Source: Pseudomonadota bacterium | GTDB lineage: Bacteria > Myxococcota_A > UBA796 > SXON01 | Direction: 5' to 3' | Assembly (NCBI GenBank): GCA_030685065.1 | Contig: JAUXQH010000024.1 | Span: forward strand, 64,501 to 128,500 | Length of the DNA: 64,000 nt | In this document: one piece after another, positions 29,591 to 37,372 of the stretch | Layout: every line of letters begins with the position of its first letter | Position numbering within the stretch: position 1 is the stretch's first letter | Program-made: the position numbers and the translations under genes | Notes under the pieces: model-generated | Seen by the model: only the letters and a program-made list of their open reading frames with translations | Told to the model about the DNA's origin: nothing | Database searches by the model: none

Positions 29591-30124
29591 GTGCACACCC
29601 CCGACGAGTCCCTCGCAATCACCCTCGCGACCTTCCTTTTCCTCGTGCGCCGCGCGGGACACGCGCTGAAGGATCCCGCCGTCGAGTCCGCGTGCGCCGC
29701 CTTCACGGTGGCGTCCGGAGCGGGCGGCGCCCCGGTCGAGACGCTGGGCAAGGCCCTCGTCGACGCGGTGCGGGTCCACCTCACCGGCGCGCGCGTCGAG
29801 GACGTCGTGACCGCGCTCGGCGCTCTACTTGGCGGGGATCACGTGTTCACCGACCTTGGCGAGGCCCCCGAGCGCGAATCCCGAACCGCCGCGATCCGCC
29901 GTGCTCACTTCGGCAATCCGCTCCCCTGGCTCGCCGTCATCATCGACCGCCAGCCCGACGGCGAGGTCGGCCGCCACTGGGTGATGGTCGAGGCCTTCGA
30001 CGACGCCGCGCGGGTCATGGACCCGAACCCGTGGGACGACAAGGACGAGGAGCGCTCCCTGCCCATCGGCGACTTCATGGTCCAATGGGAGCTCGCGGGC
30101 TGCCGGAGCGTCCGGGTCCACTGA
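29591..30124 (+). CDS. Hypothetical protein, possibly papain/C39-like
   Basis: A 177-residue soluble protein from GTG 29591. The C-terminal part, RHWVMVEAFDDAARVMDPNPWDD, resembles the His and Asp region of C39-type cysteine peptidases (H-x-V-x...D-P), and a cysteine lies in VESACAAFTVASG near residue 37, where a nucleophile could be. The glycine context of a true C39 active site is poor, so this is a weak fold suggestion. The N-terminus is helical (LAITLATFLFLVRRAGHAL) but no clear signal peptide. It is followed 59 bases later by the radical SAM-like gene. Confidence 0.6.
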   Translation: MHTPDESLAITLATFLFLVRRAGHALKDPAVESACAAFTVASGAGGAPVETLGKALVDAVRVHLTGARVEDVVTALGALLGGDHVFTDLGEAPERESRTAAIRRAHFGNPLPWLAVIIDRQPDGEVGRHWVMVEAFDDAARVMDPNPWDDKDEERSLPIGDFMVQWELAGCRSVRVH

Positions 30125-30183
30125 CCTCGGGAGCCCGGCGGCCGGAGCGCGACCCTGGCCTCCCCACGCGCTAAGCCGCCCGG

Positions 30184-31059
30184 ATGCTCGCCTGGACGTC
30201 GGCCGGCGCGGTCCCTCGGCCGCGCACCCTGCAGCTCCGCCTCCACCGGAGCTACCCCGACCGTGTCGCGGCCGGCGCGCCGCCCCCCTCTCGGAGCCTC
30301 TCCACCGACGAGGTCGTCGCCAACCTGCGTTGGTTCACCGCCGCGAGCGCGCGCGGGCTCCCTGTCGACGCACTGGTGCTCTCGGGGGGCGGGGTACCGA
30401 CGCGGTCGGACCTCCCCGAGCTGCTCGGCCTCGCCCGGAGCCTCGGCATCACGCGCGCGGTGCTCCACGCCGGCGTGGACGATCTGGGTGGCCCTCCAAC
30501 GGGGGTGGATCGGTACGTGCTCCCCGTGCGCCTGGGCCCCGGCGGCGCCGATCCCGCCTCGCTGAGGGCGGCCTTCGCGGGGGCGCGCGCCGCGGGCGTC
30601 CCGGTAGACGCAAACGTGCCGCTCGCTCGCAACGCGCTGCCCTCCCTCGTCGAGGCCACCACGCTCGCGCGCGAGGGTGGCGCCGCCTCCGTCACGTTCA
30701 CGTACCCGTTTCCCACCGGCTCGTTCCCGAGCGAAGCGGACCTCCCGCCTTCCGTTCCCGAAGCGGTGGCCGCGCTCGCCTCGGCGATCCCCCTCGTAGA
30801 CGGCGCCCTGCCCGTCGCGATCAAGGGGTTGCCCGGCTGCTGGCTCGGGCCGCACGCGCGGCTCCTCCGGAAGAGCCGGAACCGCTGGTATGTCGACGCG
30901 GATCACCAGCTCGACGCCGCGCTGCTGTTCTTCCCGGGCGTGATCGCGTTCAGGAAGGCCGACGTGTGCCGGTTCTGCCGCCTCGACGGCGGGTGTGACG
31001 GCTCCCTCCCGGCGGGGTCGGGCCAGCCGGCGAACCCCCCGATCCGGCCCGTGGAGTGA
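30184..31059 (+). CDS. Radical SAM-like protein lacking the N-terminal cluster cysteines
   Basis: A 291-residue protein with a clear radical SAM layout: LSTDEVVANLRWFTAA, then LVLSGGGVPTRSDLPELLGLA, which matches the SGGEPTLRPDLPEL element, and strands through ITRAVLHAG and VDANVPLARN. The N-terminal stretch that should hold C-x3-C-x2-C reads LQLRLHRSYPDRVAAG and has no cysteine. A C-terminal Cys group survives (DVCRFCRLDGGCDG), typical of auxiliary-cluster regions. It may be a pseudo-enzyme that binds a partner or substrate, or a cluster site at the other end. It overlaps the glycosyltransferase downstream by four bases (GTGA). Confidence 0.75.
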   Translation: MLAWTSAGAVPRPRTLQLRLHRSYPDRVAAGAPPPSRSLSTDEVVANLRWFTAASARGLPVDALVLSGGGVPTRSDLPELLGLARSLGITRAVLHAGVDDLGGPPTGVDRYVLPVRLGPGGADPASLRAAFAGARAAGVPVDANVPLARNALPSLVEATTLAREGGAASVTFTYPFPTGSFPSEADLPPSVPEAVAALASAIPLVDGALPVAIKGLPGCWLGPHARLLRKSRNRWYVDADHQLDAALLFFPGVIAFRKADVCRFCRLDGGCDGSLPAGSGQPANPPIRPVE

Positions 31060-31877
31060 CCCCGGGCGTCGACTCGGGGGCCGCGCTGGTGGTCCGCGAG
31101 GGCGCGCTCGGTGACTTTGTCCTCACCCTGCCGGTCATCCGGGCGTTGACGACGATCGGGCCGGTCCACGTCGCCACCGCGCCGCGCTACGCCCCGCTCC
31201 TCCCGGAGGGAGCGACGTTGGTTTCGGCGGACTGGATGTGGCGCGGCGGGCCGCCGCCGATCCCGTACCGCCTCGCGGTGGCGTTCTCCGGTGGCGCGGC
31301 CGACGCCCTGCGGACCGCGGGCCTCCCAGAGGTGCGCTCGGTGTCCCCGCGTCCGCCGCCCGGCGTGCACGCGGTCGACCACTTCGCGTCCGTGCTCGCG
31401 GGCCTCGTGGCGGTCGATCGGACGCCTCGGGTTCGGGCACGGGGGGGGGGCCAGACGCCCGACCGCCCGATCGTCCTGGCCCCCGGCTCCGGCGGCGCGG
31501 ACAAGCGCTGGCCGATCGAGCGGTGGCGTCGGGTGGCGGCTGCGATCGACACCCTCCTCGTCACGGAGGGGCACCCCGCGTCCCACGTGGTGTGGGTCCG
31601 GGGCCCGGTCGAGGCCGAGGAGGACTGGCCCGTCGACGCCGTGTGCCCTGATCTCGAGGGCCTCGTCGCGTTGGCCACGTCGTGTCGCACGTGGCTCGGC
31701 CCGGACGCGGGGCCGTCGCATCTCGCGGCTGCAGTCGGGGCGCGCGTCGGCGTCGTGTTCGGCGTCACCGATCCGGCCTGCTGGGCTCCGGTCGGCGCGC
31801 GGATCTGGCCCTGGGACATCGACCCTGTCGCGCTCGCATCCTGGGCAACTGCGTCATGCATTACGCACCGGGTTTGA
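31056..31877 (+). CDS. Glycosyltransferase family 9 (heptosyltransferase-like)
   Basis: Transfers a sugar, probably heptose or similar, from an ADP-sugar in outer-membrane polysaccharide synthesis. The 273-residue protein has the GT9 signatures: EGALGDFVLTLPVIRAL at the N-terminus, APGSGGADKRWPIERWRRVA, and GPDAGPSHLAAAVGARVGVVFGVTDPACWAPVG. It is shorter than typical (about 340), with a thinner N-terminal domain. GTG 31056 overlaps the upstream radical SAM-like gene. A run of ten G falls inside the coding sequence at 31441-31450, between the two domains. Confidence 0.88.
   Translation: MTPGVDSGAALVVREGALGDFVLTLPVIRALTTIGPVHVATAPRYAPLLPEGATLVSADWMWRGGPPPIPYRLAVAFSGGAADALRTAGLPEVRSVSPRPPPGVHAVDHFASVLAGLVAVDRTPRVRARGGGQTPDRPIVLAPGSGGADKRWPIERWRRVAAAIDTLLVTEGHPASHVVWVRGPVEAEEDWPVDAVCPDLEGLVALATSCRTWLGPDAGPSHLAAAVGARVGVVFGVTDPACWAPVGARIWPWDIDPVALASWATASCITHRV
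31441..31450. repeat. G10 homopolymer within glycosyltransferase gene
   Basis: Ten consecutive G encode the Gly-rich linker in RVRARGGGQT. Gain or loss of one base would truncate the C-terminal nucleotide-sugar domain. Such tracts drive phase variation of surface-sugar genes in other bacteria; a sequencing slip is the simple alternative. Confidence 0.7.
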
Positions 31878-31950
31878 CACAACGCGGACGCTACAGGTGG
31901 CGGATCCCCCTCCGTGGATGCGATAAGAGGCCCCCCCTCTGGAGCCGGCC

Positions 31951-33015
31951 GTGTCCATCTTCGAGCAGCTCTCGTCCTACGATCACGAGCAGATCCTGTT
32001 CTGCCGCAACGATGACGTGGGCCTCCGCGCGATCATCGCGGTCCACAACACCACGCTCGGCCCCGCGCTCGGCGGCTGTCGCCTGTACGACTACGCGACC
32101 GAAGCCGACGCCGTCCGTGACGTGCTGCGGCTCTCCCGCGGCATGACCTACAAAGCGGCGGTGGCCGGCCTCGATCTCGGCGGCGGCAAGTCGGTCATCA
32201 TCGGGGACCCCTCGATGAAGAGCGAGGCCATGTTCCGCGCCTTCGGCCGTCACGTGCAGTCGTTGAGCGGCCGCTACATCACGGCGGAGGACATGAACAC
32301 CTCGGTCGAGGACATGGACAACATCCGTCGGGAGACCAAGTGGGTCACCGGCTCCGCGGCGGCGCACGGCGGCTCGGGCGATCCGTCGCCGGTCACCGCC
32401 TGGGGCTGCTACCACGGCATCCGCGCGTGCCTCGAGGTGATCTACGGATCTCCCGAGGTCGCGGGGCGCACCATCGCGATCCAGGGCGTCGGAAACGTAG
32501 GGTACTACCTCGCGAAGTACCTGCATGAGGGCGGCGCGTCGCTGCTCTACGCCGACATCAGCCAGAAGCGCCTCGCGCGCGTGGTCGAGGAGTTCGGCGG
32601 CACGGTCCTCGAGGGGGACGAATTCTACCGCGCAAACTGCGATGTGCTCGCCCCCTGCGCGATCGGCGGCATCATCAACACCCGCACCATCCCGATGATC
32701 AAGGCCCCGATCATCGCGGGCGGCGCCAACAACCAGCTCGATGACGAGACGCGTGACGGCGAGGCCCTCGCCGAGCGGGGCATCACCTACGCGCCCGACT
32801 ACGTCATCAACGCGGGCGGGCTGATCAACGTGTGCGCCGAGCTGAAGAACCAGAGCCGCGAGAAGGCGATGGGGGACGCCGCGGCGATCTTCAACACGGT
32901 CAAGCGCATCATCAACAAGGCCAAGTCCGAGGGCACCACGACCATCCGCGCCGCCAACAAGGTGGCCGAGGAGCGGATCGAGGCGGTGGGTCGGCTCAAG
33001 CGCTTGTACGTCTGA
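31951..33015 (+). CDS. Leucine dehydrogenase (Glu/Leu/Phe/Val dehydrogenase family)
   Basis: NAD-dependent oxidative deamination of branched-chain amino acids. The 354-residue length fits leucine dehydrogenase. Seen: GPALGGCRLYDYATEADAV, substrate-binding Lys68 in GMTYKAA, catalytic Lys80 in LDLGGGKSVIIGD, EDMNTSVEDM, the Rossmann GVGNVGYYLAKYLHEGG and CDVLAPCAIGGIIN. The start is GTG 31951. TTGACA at 31874-31879 overlaps the upstream stop and TAAGAG lies 27 bases before the start, but their spacing does not form one good promoter. The enzyme fits with the acyl-CoA genes at 22-26 kb in branched-chain amino acid breakdown. Confidence 0.93.
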   Translation: MSIFEQLSSYDHEQILFCRNDDVGLRAIIAVHNTTLGPALGGCRLYDYATEADAVRDVLRLSRGMTYKAAVAGLDLGGGKSVIIGDPSMKSEAMFRAFGRHVQSLSGRYITAEDMNTSVEDMDNIRRETKWVTGSAAAHGGSGDPSPVTAWGCYHGIRACLEVIYGSPEVAGRTIAIQGVGNVGYYLAKYLHEGGASLLYADISQKRLARVVEEFGGTVLEGDEFYRANCDVLAPCAIGGIINTRTIPMIKAPIIAGGANNQLDDETRDGEALAERGITYAPDYVINAGGLINVCAELKNQSREKAMGDAAAIFNTVKRIINKAKSEGTTTIRAANKVAEERIEAVGRLKRLYV

Positions 33016-33051
33016 TGCTGGGCGCGGGTGCCTCTCCCGAGGCGCCCTTGC

Positions 33052-33501
33052 TCACCCTCGCGGACGCAGCTCCTTCCGCAGCTCCTTCCGCAGCTCCTTC
33101 CGGAGCACGAAGCGGAGCCCCGACCACACGTCGTCGATGGCACACACCTTGTTGTCCACCAGCCCTGTCGGCAGGTACAAGGTGCGCAACCGGTCCTCCA
33201 CGATGTCGGTCGGGCGCTTCGAGGCCTTCTTCGGCCAGGCCAGCCAGAGGGCGCCGTCCGGCGTGAGGCCGGCACGTACGGCGGCGACCGCCGGGACCAG
33301 CTCGGCCTCCCAGCTTGCGAACACGATGGCCATGTCGCACGGGTCGGTCGGGGGCACGCGCACCACGCCCTCGGGCAGGGGGCCGAGCGTGGCCGCGAAG
33401 TCATCGGGGGCGCCGACGAGGCAGAGGCGGTGTCCCGGCCGGATGCCGAGCTTCTGCGGGAGCGGGGTGCCGGAGTAGCCTGCCGTGGAGGGCACGTTCA
33501 C
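33052..33501 (-). CDS. DUF3052 family protein
   Basis: A 149-residue cytoplasmic protein whose start, AGYSGTPLPQKLGIRPGHRL, is the DUF3052 signature, followed by VFASWEAELVPAV and LWLAWPKKASKRPTDIVEDRLR. The family's function is unknown to me. GTG 33501 overlaps the stop of the upstream lipoprotein gene (GTGA). The C-terminal tail is three copies of Arg-Lys-Glu-Leu, encoded by a perfect 12-base tandem repeat, an oddity that suggests recent slippage expansion. Confidence 0.82.
   Translation of the reverse strand: MNVPSTAGYSGTPLPQKLGIRPGHRLCLVGAPDDFAATLGPLPEGVVRVPPTDPCDMAIVFASWEAELVPAVAAVRAGLTPDGALWLAWPKKASKRPTDIVEDRLRTLYLPTGLVDNKVCAIDDVWSGLRFVLRKELRKELRKELRPRG
33066..33101. repeat. Three perfect 12-bp tandem copies
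   Basis: Unit GCAGCTCCTTCC repeated three times without mismatch; on the minus strand it encodes the RKEL repeats near the end of the DUF3052 protein. Because the unit is a multiple of three, copy-number change keeps frame. Confidence 0.85.
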
Positions 33502-34037
33502 TCCCGGAGGTCGACATCCGCCTTGGGGCGGCCGCGGCCCTTCTCGATGCGCTCGGCGATGCGCTCGAGGGCGTCGCGCTCCTTGCGGCTGCTGGTCGGC
33601 ACGTCGATCCACTCGTAGATGGAGCCGGTGAACTCGAGGTTGGCCGAGATGATGTCCTTCTCGACCTGCTCGTGGTTCCGCACCCGCACCAGGCCACGGC
33701 CGCTCTTGTCACCGACGTCAATCGTCATGCGGAAGCGCACCTTTTCGGGGATGCGCGTGCCGGAGTACACGTTGAAGATGTAGTCCGACGCGCCCACGAT
33801 CCACTCGGTCGAGATGAAGCCCCGCTCCTTGTCGATGATGTCGAGGGGGTACAGGTCGCCGAAGACCTCGACCGTCGCGTCCCAGAGCGTGCTCTTGTTC
33901 GCGTCGAAGGTGGCCTCGACCGGGCGCTCCTCGTAGACCGGGAGCGCGTCCTCGGGGAAGGTGGGCGGGATGCAGCCCGAAAGGACGGCACCGGCGAGGA
34001 CCAAGGCGGTCAACAGTGGGGAGGCGCGGAGCATCAT
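33498..34037 (-). CDS. Outer-membrane lipoprotein, possibly BamC-like
   Basis: A 179-residue lipoprotein (lipobox LSGC, Cys22) starting at the ATG-ATG pair at 34037/34034. The mature domain is one mixed alpha/beta unit: ATFDANKSTLWDATVEVFGDLYPL, DKERGFISTEWIVG, RFRMTIDVGDKSGRGLVRVRNH. The helix followed by a KERGFISTEW strand resembles BamC or DUF4136-type lipoproteins, a similarity I judge by eye. The C-terminus is a charged helix. It precedes and overlaps the DUF3052 gene, and is divergent from the glycosyltransferase gene with a 50-bp gap. Confidence 0.78.
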   Translation of the reverse strand: MMLRASPLLTALVLAGAVLSGCIPPTFPEDALPVYEERPVEATFDANKSTLWDATVEVFGDLYPLDIIDKERGFISTEWIVGASDYIFNVYSGTRIPEKVRFRMTIDVGDKSGRGLVRVRNHEQVEKDIISANLEFTGSIYEWIDVPTSSRKERDALERIAERIEKGRGRPKADVDLRE

Positions 34038-34087
34038 GGCGCCGCGATCGTAGCACACGGATACGCTCGGGCGATCAGGTGAGAGGC

Positions 34088-35113
34088 GTGCGCATCGCCA
34101 CCGTGTGTTCGGCCCATGGCTTCGGCCACGTCACGCGCCAGCTCGTCATCGCCGACGCCCTCGCGGCGAGGGGCGCGGAGCTCACGCTTTTCACGGCGGC
34201 GCCCCCCGCGTTGCTGGCGGACGTGCGCCACGCGATCGTGCCGTGGACAGCGGACGTCGGCATCGCCCAGCGGGACAGCTTGAGCGAGGACGTGCAGGGC
34301 ACCCTCGATCGCCTCTCCACCGTGGCGAGCGACCACACAATCGACGCGTTGGCAGAGGCGTTGGCCGGCTACGACCGCGTGGTCGTGGACATCGCGCCCC
34401 CCGCGCTCGAGGCGGCGCGCCGCGCGGGTGTGCCGGCGCTCGCGGTTGGAAACTTCGATTGGGCATGGATCTACCGGCATTACCCGCCGCTCGTCGCCTG
34501 GGCGGATCGGTTCGCCGCCTGGCAAGCGCCTCACCCCGCGTTGTCGATCGCGCCGGGACCGGGCCTGTCGGGGTTCGCGTCGGTAGCGGAGCTCGGGGTG
34601 GTGGGCCGGCGCGCGCCCGCCGGTACGCGGCCCGCGCAAGACGGCATGGACGCCGGCGGTCGCACCGTGCTCGTCTGCTTCGGCGGCTTCGGGCTCGCCG
34701 GGATCGAAGCGTGGTTGCCGCGAATCGACGGGGTGACGTGGGTGCTCGCGCCCCCGATGGCCCGCGTCACCCGCGCCGATGTCCGCTGGGTCGACGACGT
34801 GCCGTTCCCCGCGCTGGTCGCCGGCGCGGACGCGCTCCTCACGAAGCCCGGCTACGGCATCTACGCCGAGGCCGCGCTCGCGGGCACGCCGATGGTCTGG
34901 GTGGATCGCGGCGCGTTTCCCGAGGCGCCCTGGCTCGAGGCGGCGATGTGGGCGCGGGGGGACGTGAAGGTCGAGGGGAGGGGGGCCTCGGCTGTGGAGG
35001 CGGCGCTCGGCCGGCTGTGGAGCCGCGCGAGGCCCCCGCCGACGAGGAGCGACGCCGCCGATCGGGTCGCGGAGCGGATCCTCGCGGAGCCCGAGGGCGG
35101 CGCGCGCAGGTGA
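34088..35113 (+). CDS. Glycosyltransferase-like protein (GT28/MurG-type fold)
   Basis: A 341-residue protein from GTG 34088, MRIATVCSAHGFGHVTRQL, the glycine-rich opening of GT-B enzymes such as MurG-type transferases and the N-terminal domain of plant arabinokinase. The second domain has VLVCFGGFGLAGIEAWLP, DVPFPALVAGADALLTKPGYGIYAEAALAGTPMVW, which is the nucleotide-sugar binding region of GT28 proteins. The donor and acceptor are unknown. A longer in-frame start at 34016 would overlap the divergent lipoprotein gene and is less likely. Confidence 0.82.
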   Translation: MRIATVCSAHGFGHVTRQLVIADALAARGAELTLFTAAPPALLADVRHAIVPWTADVGIAQRDSLSEDVQGTLDRLSTVASDHTIDALAEALAGYDRVVVDIAPPALEAARRAGVPALAVGNFDWAWIYRHYPPLVAWADRFAAWQAPHPALSIAPGPGLSGFASVAELGVVGRRAPAGTRPAQDGMDAGGRTVLVCFGGFGLAGIEAWLPRIDGVTWVLAPPMARVTRADVRWVDDVPFPALVAGADALLTKPGYGIYAEAALAGTPMVWVDRGAFPEAPWLEAAMWARGDVKVEGRGASAVEAALGRLWSRARPPPTRSDAADRVAERILAEPEGGARR

Positions 35114-35134
35114 TAAGTCGTAAGGTCAGACCCC

Positions 35135-35851
35135 CTACGCGTGCGCCTCCGTCAGCCGCGTCGCGCGTTGGCCCTCCTTGAAGCCGGCGAGCGCATGCAC
35201 CTCGACCGGAGAGCCCTCCGCCAGGTGCACCCCGACGGGCGCGCTCGCGCCGAGCACCTGCCACGGGTCCCCGAAGAGGACCCCGGCATCGAACTCCAGC
35301 CGCGGGCGCACGTCGCTCCACACGCGCCATCGGGGGTGATCCACCCGCATGGACAGCGGCATGCCGGACCAGTGTTTCCCGAAGTTCCACGGTCGGTTGA
35401 ACAGGAAGTCCTCGAATCCACCTTCAGCTGGCAGGACGGGCTCGCCCACGGCCGTCCAGCCGAAACGATGGGTGCGCCCGCCGTACCGCAGCTCGTGGTC
35501 GTCGCCGGTTCGCTGGTAGGGCACCGAGAGGACCGGCTCGTTGGCGGCGAACCGGGAGAGCCCCGCGACCATGGGCCGGGGCACGAACTGGCGCACGGTG
35601 CGCACGCCGCGCCGCCGCCCGTCCCGCACGTAGAGGAGCAAGGAGAGCTCGGGCACCCGGCGCTGGCCGGGGACCCGCACCCCGAACACGCGGGGATCGA
35701 CCAGATCGAGGGCCACGAGGCTCGCCAACGCCCGGCCCTCCCAGCGGTCCGGGACCATGTCGGGGAGCAGGTAGGGGCGGTAGTGCTCCTCGCCCACGGC
35801 CCACGTCTGGCAAAAGATGTTCGACCAACGGCCGGAAAGGAAAGGTGTCAT
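35135..35851 (-). CDS. DUF2071 family protein
   Basis: A 238-residue soluble protein beginning MTPFLSGRWSNIFCQTWAV. The DPRVFGVRVPGQRRVPELSLLLYVRDGRRRGVRT region (YVRDGRRRGV) matches the DUF2071 (YqjF-like) beta-barrel fold related to acetoacetate decarboxylase. No Lys in a catalytic Schiff-base context is obvious. The ATG at 35851 is chosen; upstream sequence in the same frame is antisense to ugd. A TATCCT box lies six bases before the start, so transcripts would be almost leaderless. It is convergent with the glycosyltransferase gene. Confidence 0.8.
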   Translation of the reverse strand: MTPFLSGRWSNIFCQTWAVGEEHYRPYLLPDMVPDRWEGRALASLVALDLVDPRVFGVRVPGQRRVPELSLLLYVRDGRRRGVRTVRQFVPRPMVAGLSRFAANEPVLSVPYQRTGDDHELRYGGRTHRFGWTAVGEPVLPAEGGFEDFLFNRPWNFGKHWSGMPLSMRVDHPRWRVWSDVRPRLEFDAGVLFGDPWQVLGASAPVGVHLAEGSPVEVHALAGFKEGQRATRLTEAHA

Positions 35852-35882
35852 ACGCCAAGGATAGGCACGGCCAGCCGCGCGC

Positions 35883-35911
35883 GGGACAAGCCAGGATCGA
35901 TGAAATAGAGG
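35883..35911 (+). promoter_or_regulatory. Candidate promoter of UDP-glucose dehydrogenase
   Basis: GGGACA (35883-35888), 17-base spacer, TAGAGG (35906-35911), 22 bases before the GTG start. The -10 box is the same as the one before lepA (38714-38719). Confidence 0.45.
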
Positions 35912-35933
35912 GGACGCCCTCCTTGGAGCGTTC

Positions 35934-37235
35934 GTGAACATCAGCGTCGTCGGCACCGGGTACGTTGGCCTCGTCGTGGGGACGTGCATGGCCGACCTCG
36001 GCCACAACGTCACGTGTGTCGACAACGATGCGGGCAAGGTCGCCGCGTTGCTGGCCGGCAAGAGCCCCATCTACGAGCCGGGGCTCGAGCAGCTTCTCGA
36101 GCGCAACGCGCGGGAGGGCCGGCTCTTCTTCACCCAGGATCTCGCGGCCGCGCTCAAGCACAGCCGCGTGGTGTTCGTGGCGGTGGGCACGCCCTCGGCG
36201 GCGGACGGCAGCGCCGACCTCTCCGGGATCTTCAACGTCGCCCGCGAGGTGGCGAAGAACGCCGAGGGGGACGTGATCCTCATCATCAAGAGCACCGTGC
36301 CCGTCGGCACCGCCGACAAGCTGCGCGAGGTGCTTTCCTCGGTGATGAACCACCGGTACGACGTGGTGTCGAACCCCGAGTTCCTCAAGGAGGGCGCCGC
36401 CATCGACGATTTTCTGCGGCCCGACCGCATCGTGGTCGGCGTGGGCTCGCCCGAGGCGAAGAAGGTCATGGAAGACCTGTACGCGCCCCTCGTCCGCAGC
36501 GGCAAGCCCCTCTTGTTCATGGACAACCGGTCGGCCGAGCTCTGCAAGTACGCCGCCAACGCCTTCCTCGCGACGCGCATCAGCTTCATCAACGAGATCG
36601 CGGCCCTGTGCAGCAGGGTCGGCGCGGACGTCGACATGGTGCGCCTCGGCGCCGGGAGCGACTCCCGCATCGGCGGCCGCTTCTTCTTCCCGGGCGCCGG
36701 CTACGGCGGCTCCTGCTTCCCGAAGGACGTGCGCGCCCTGGTGGAGACCGCGAAGGAAAACGGCATGGAGATGAAGGTCGTCACGGCGGTCGAGTCGGTG
36801 AACGAGCGGCAGAAGCACCTCCTGGCCGACATGGTGGTCGAGCGGTTCGGCAAGGACCTGTCCGGCCTGCGCTTCTGTCTCTGGGGGCTCGCCTTCAAGC
36901 CCGAGACCGACGACATGCGCGAGGCGCCCGCCCTCACCATCATCGAGCGCATCCTCGCCGCCGGCGGCGAGATCGTTGCCTACGATCCCGAGGCCATGGG
37001 CGAGGCGAAGCGCGTGATCAAGCACAAGATCACCTACGCCGACCGCGCGATGGAGGCCGCGAGGGACGCGGACGCCGTGCTGATCGTGACCGAGTGGAAC
37101 GAGTTCCGAAGCCCCAACCTCGAGCAGCTCAAGGGCCTGATGAAGCGCCCCGTGGTGTTCGACGGCCGGAACCTGCTCAACGCCGCCGAGGCGCGGCGGT
37201 TGGGCTTCGAGTACCGGTCCATCGGGCGGCCGTAG
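35934..37235 (+). CDS. ugd: UDP-glucose 6-dehydrogenase
   Basis: Oxidises UDP-glucose to UDP-glucuronate, a precursor for capsule, exopolysaccharide and lipid A sugars. The 433-residue protein from GTG 35934 has the N-terminal Rossmann VVGTGYVGLVVGTCMADLGHNV, VAVGTPSAADGSADLS, STVPVGTADKLRE, NPEFLKEGAAIDDFLRPDRIVVG, and catalytic Cys261 in GYGGSCFPKDVRAL. GLAFKPETDDMREAPAL marks the C-terminal domain. It is cytoplasmic and works with the neighbouring glycosyltransferases in envelope glycan synthesis. Its own promoter candidate lies just upstream. Confidence 0.96.
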   Translation: MNISVVGTGYVGLVVGTCMADLGHNVTCVDNDAGKVAALLAGKSPIYEPGLEQLLERNAREGRLFFTQDLAAALKHSRVVFVAVGTPSAADGSADLSGIFNVAREVAKNAEGDVILIIKSTVPVGTADKLREVLSSVMNHRYDVVSNPEFLKEGAAIDDFLRPDRIVVGVGSPEAKKVMEDLYAPLVRSGKPLLFMDNRSAELCKYAANAFLATRISFINEIAALCSRVGADVDMVRLGAGSDSRIGGRFFFPGAGYGGSCFPKDVRALVETAKENGMEMKVVTAVESVNERQKHLLADMVVERFGKDLSGLRFCLWGLAFKPETDDMREAPALTIIERILAAGGEIVAYDPEAMGEAKRVIKHKITYADRAMEAARDADAVLIVTEWNEFRSPNLEQLKGLMKRPVVFDGRNLLNAAEARRLGFEYRSIGRP

Positions 37236-37310
37236 CCGCGCCGGGGGCTCGGCGCTTCGGTGCAGCCATCGTGGCGGGGCCGGTTTCGGCGTGAGGGGCG
37301 CGCTTTTGGA

Positions 37311-37335
37311 GTGATCTTTGCGCTGAAAAGATCAC
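37311..37335. terminator. Inverted repeat between convergent genes, possible bidirectional terminator
   Basis: GTGATCTTT, a 7-base loop (GCGCTGA), then AAAGATCAC: a perfect 9-bp stem between the convergent ends of ugd and the lipoprotein gene. It is AT-rich against a very GC-rich background, and CGCGC/GCGCG flanks could extend it. A strong T run is absent, so it may instead be a protein-binding site. Confidence 0.45.
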
Positions 37336-37372
37336 ACGCGCGGGGAGGCCTCCTGCCGCCCAGCTGCCCGAG

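Noticed and set aside
31874..31879. TTGACA before leucine dehydrogenase
   Set aside because: No -10-like box at a 16-18 base distance; the nearby TAAGAG is too far away.
35424..37025. Minus-strand frame over ugd
   Set aside because: Ugd on the plus strand has all catalytic motifs.
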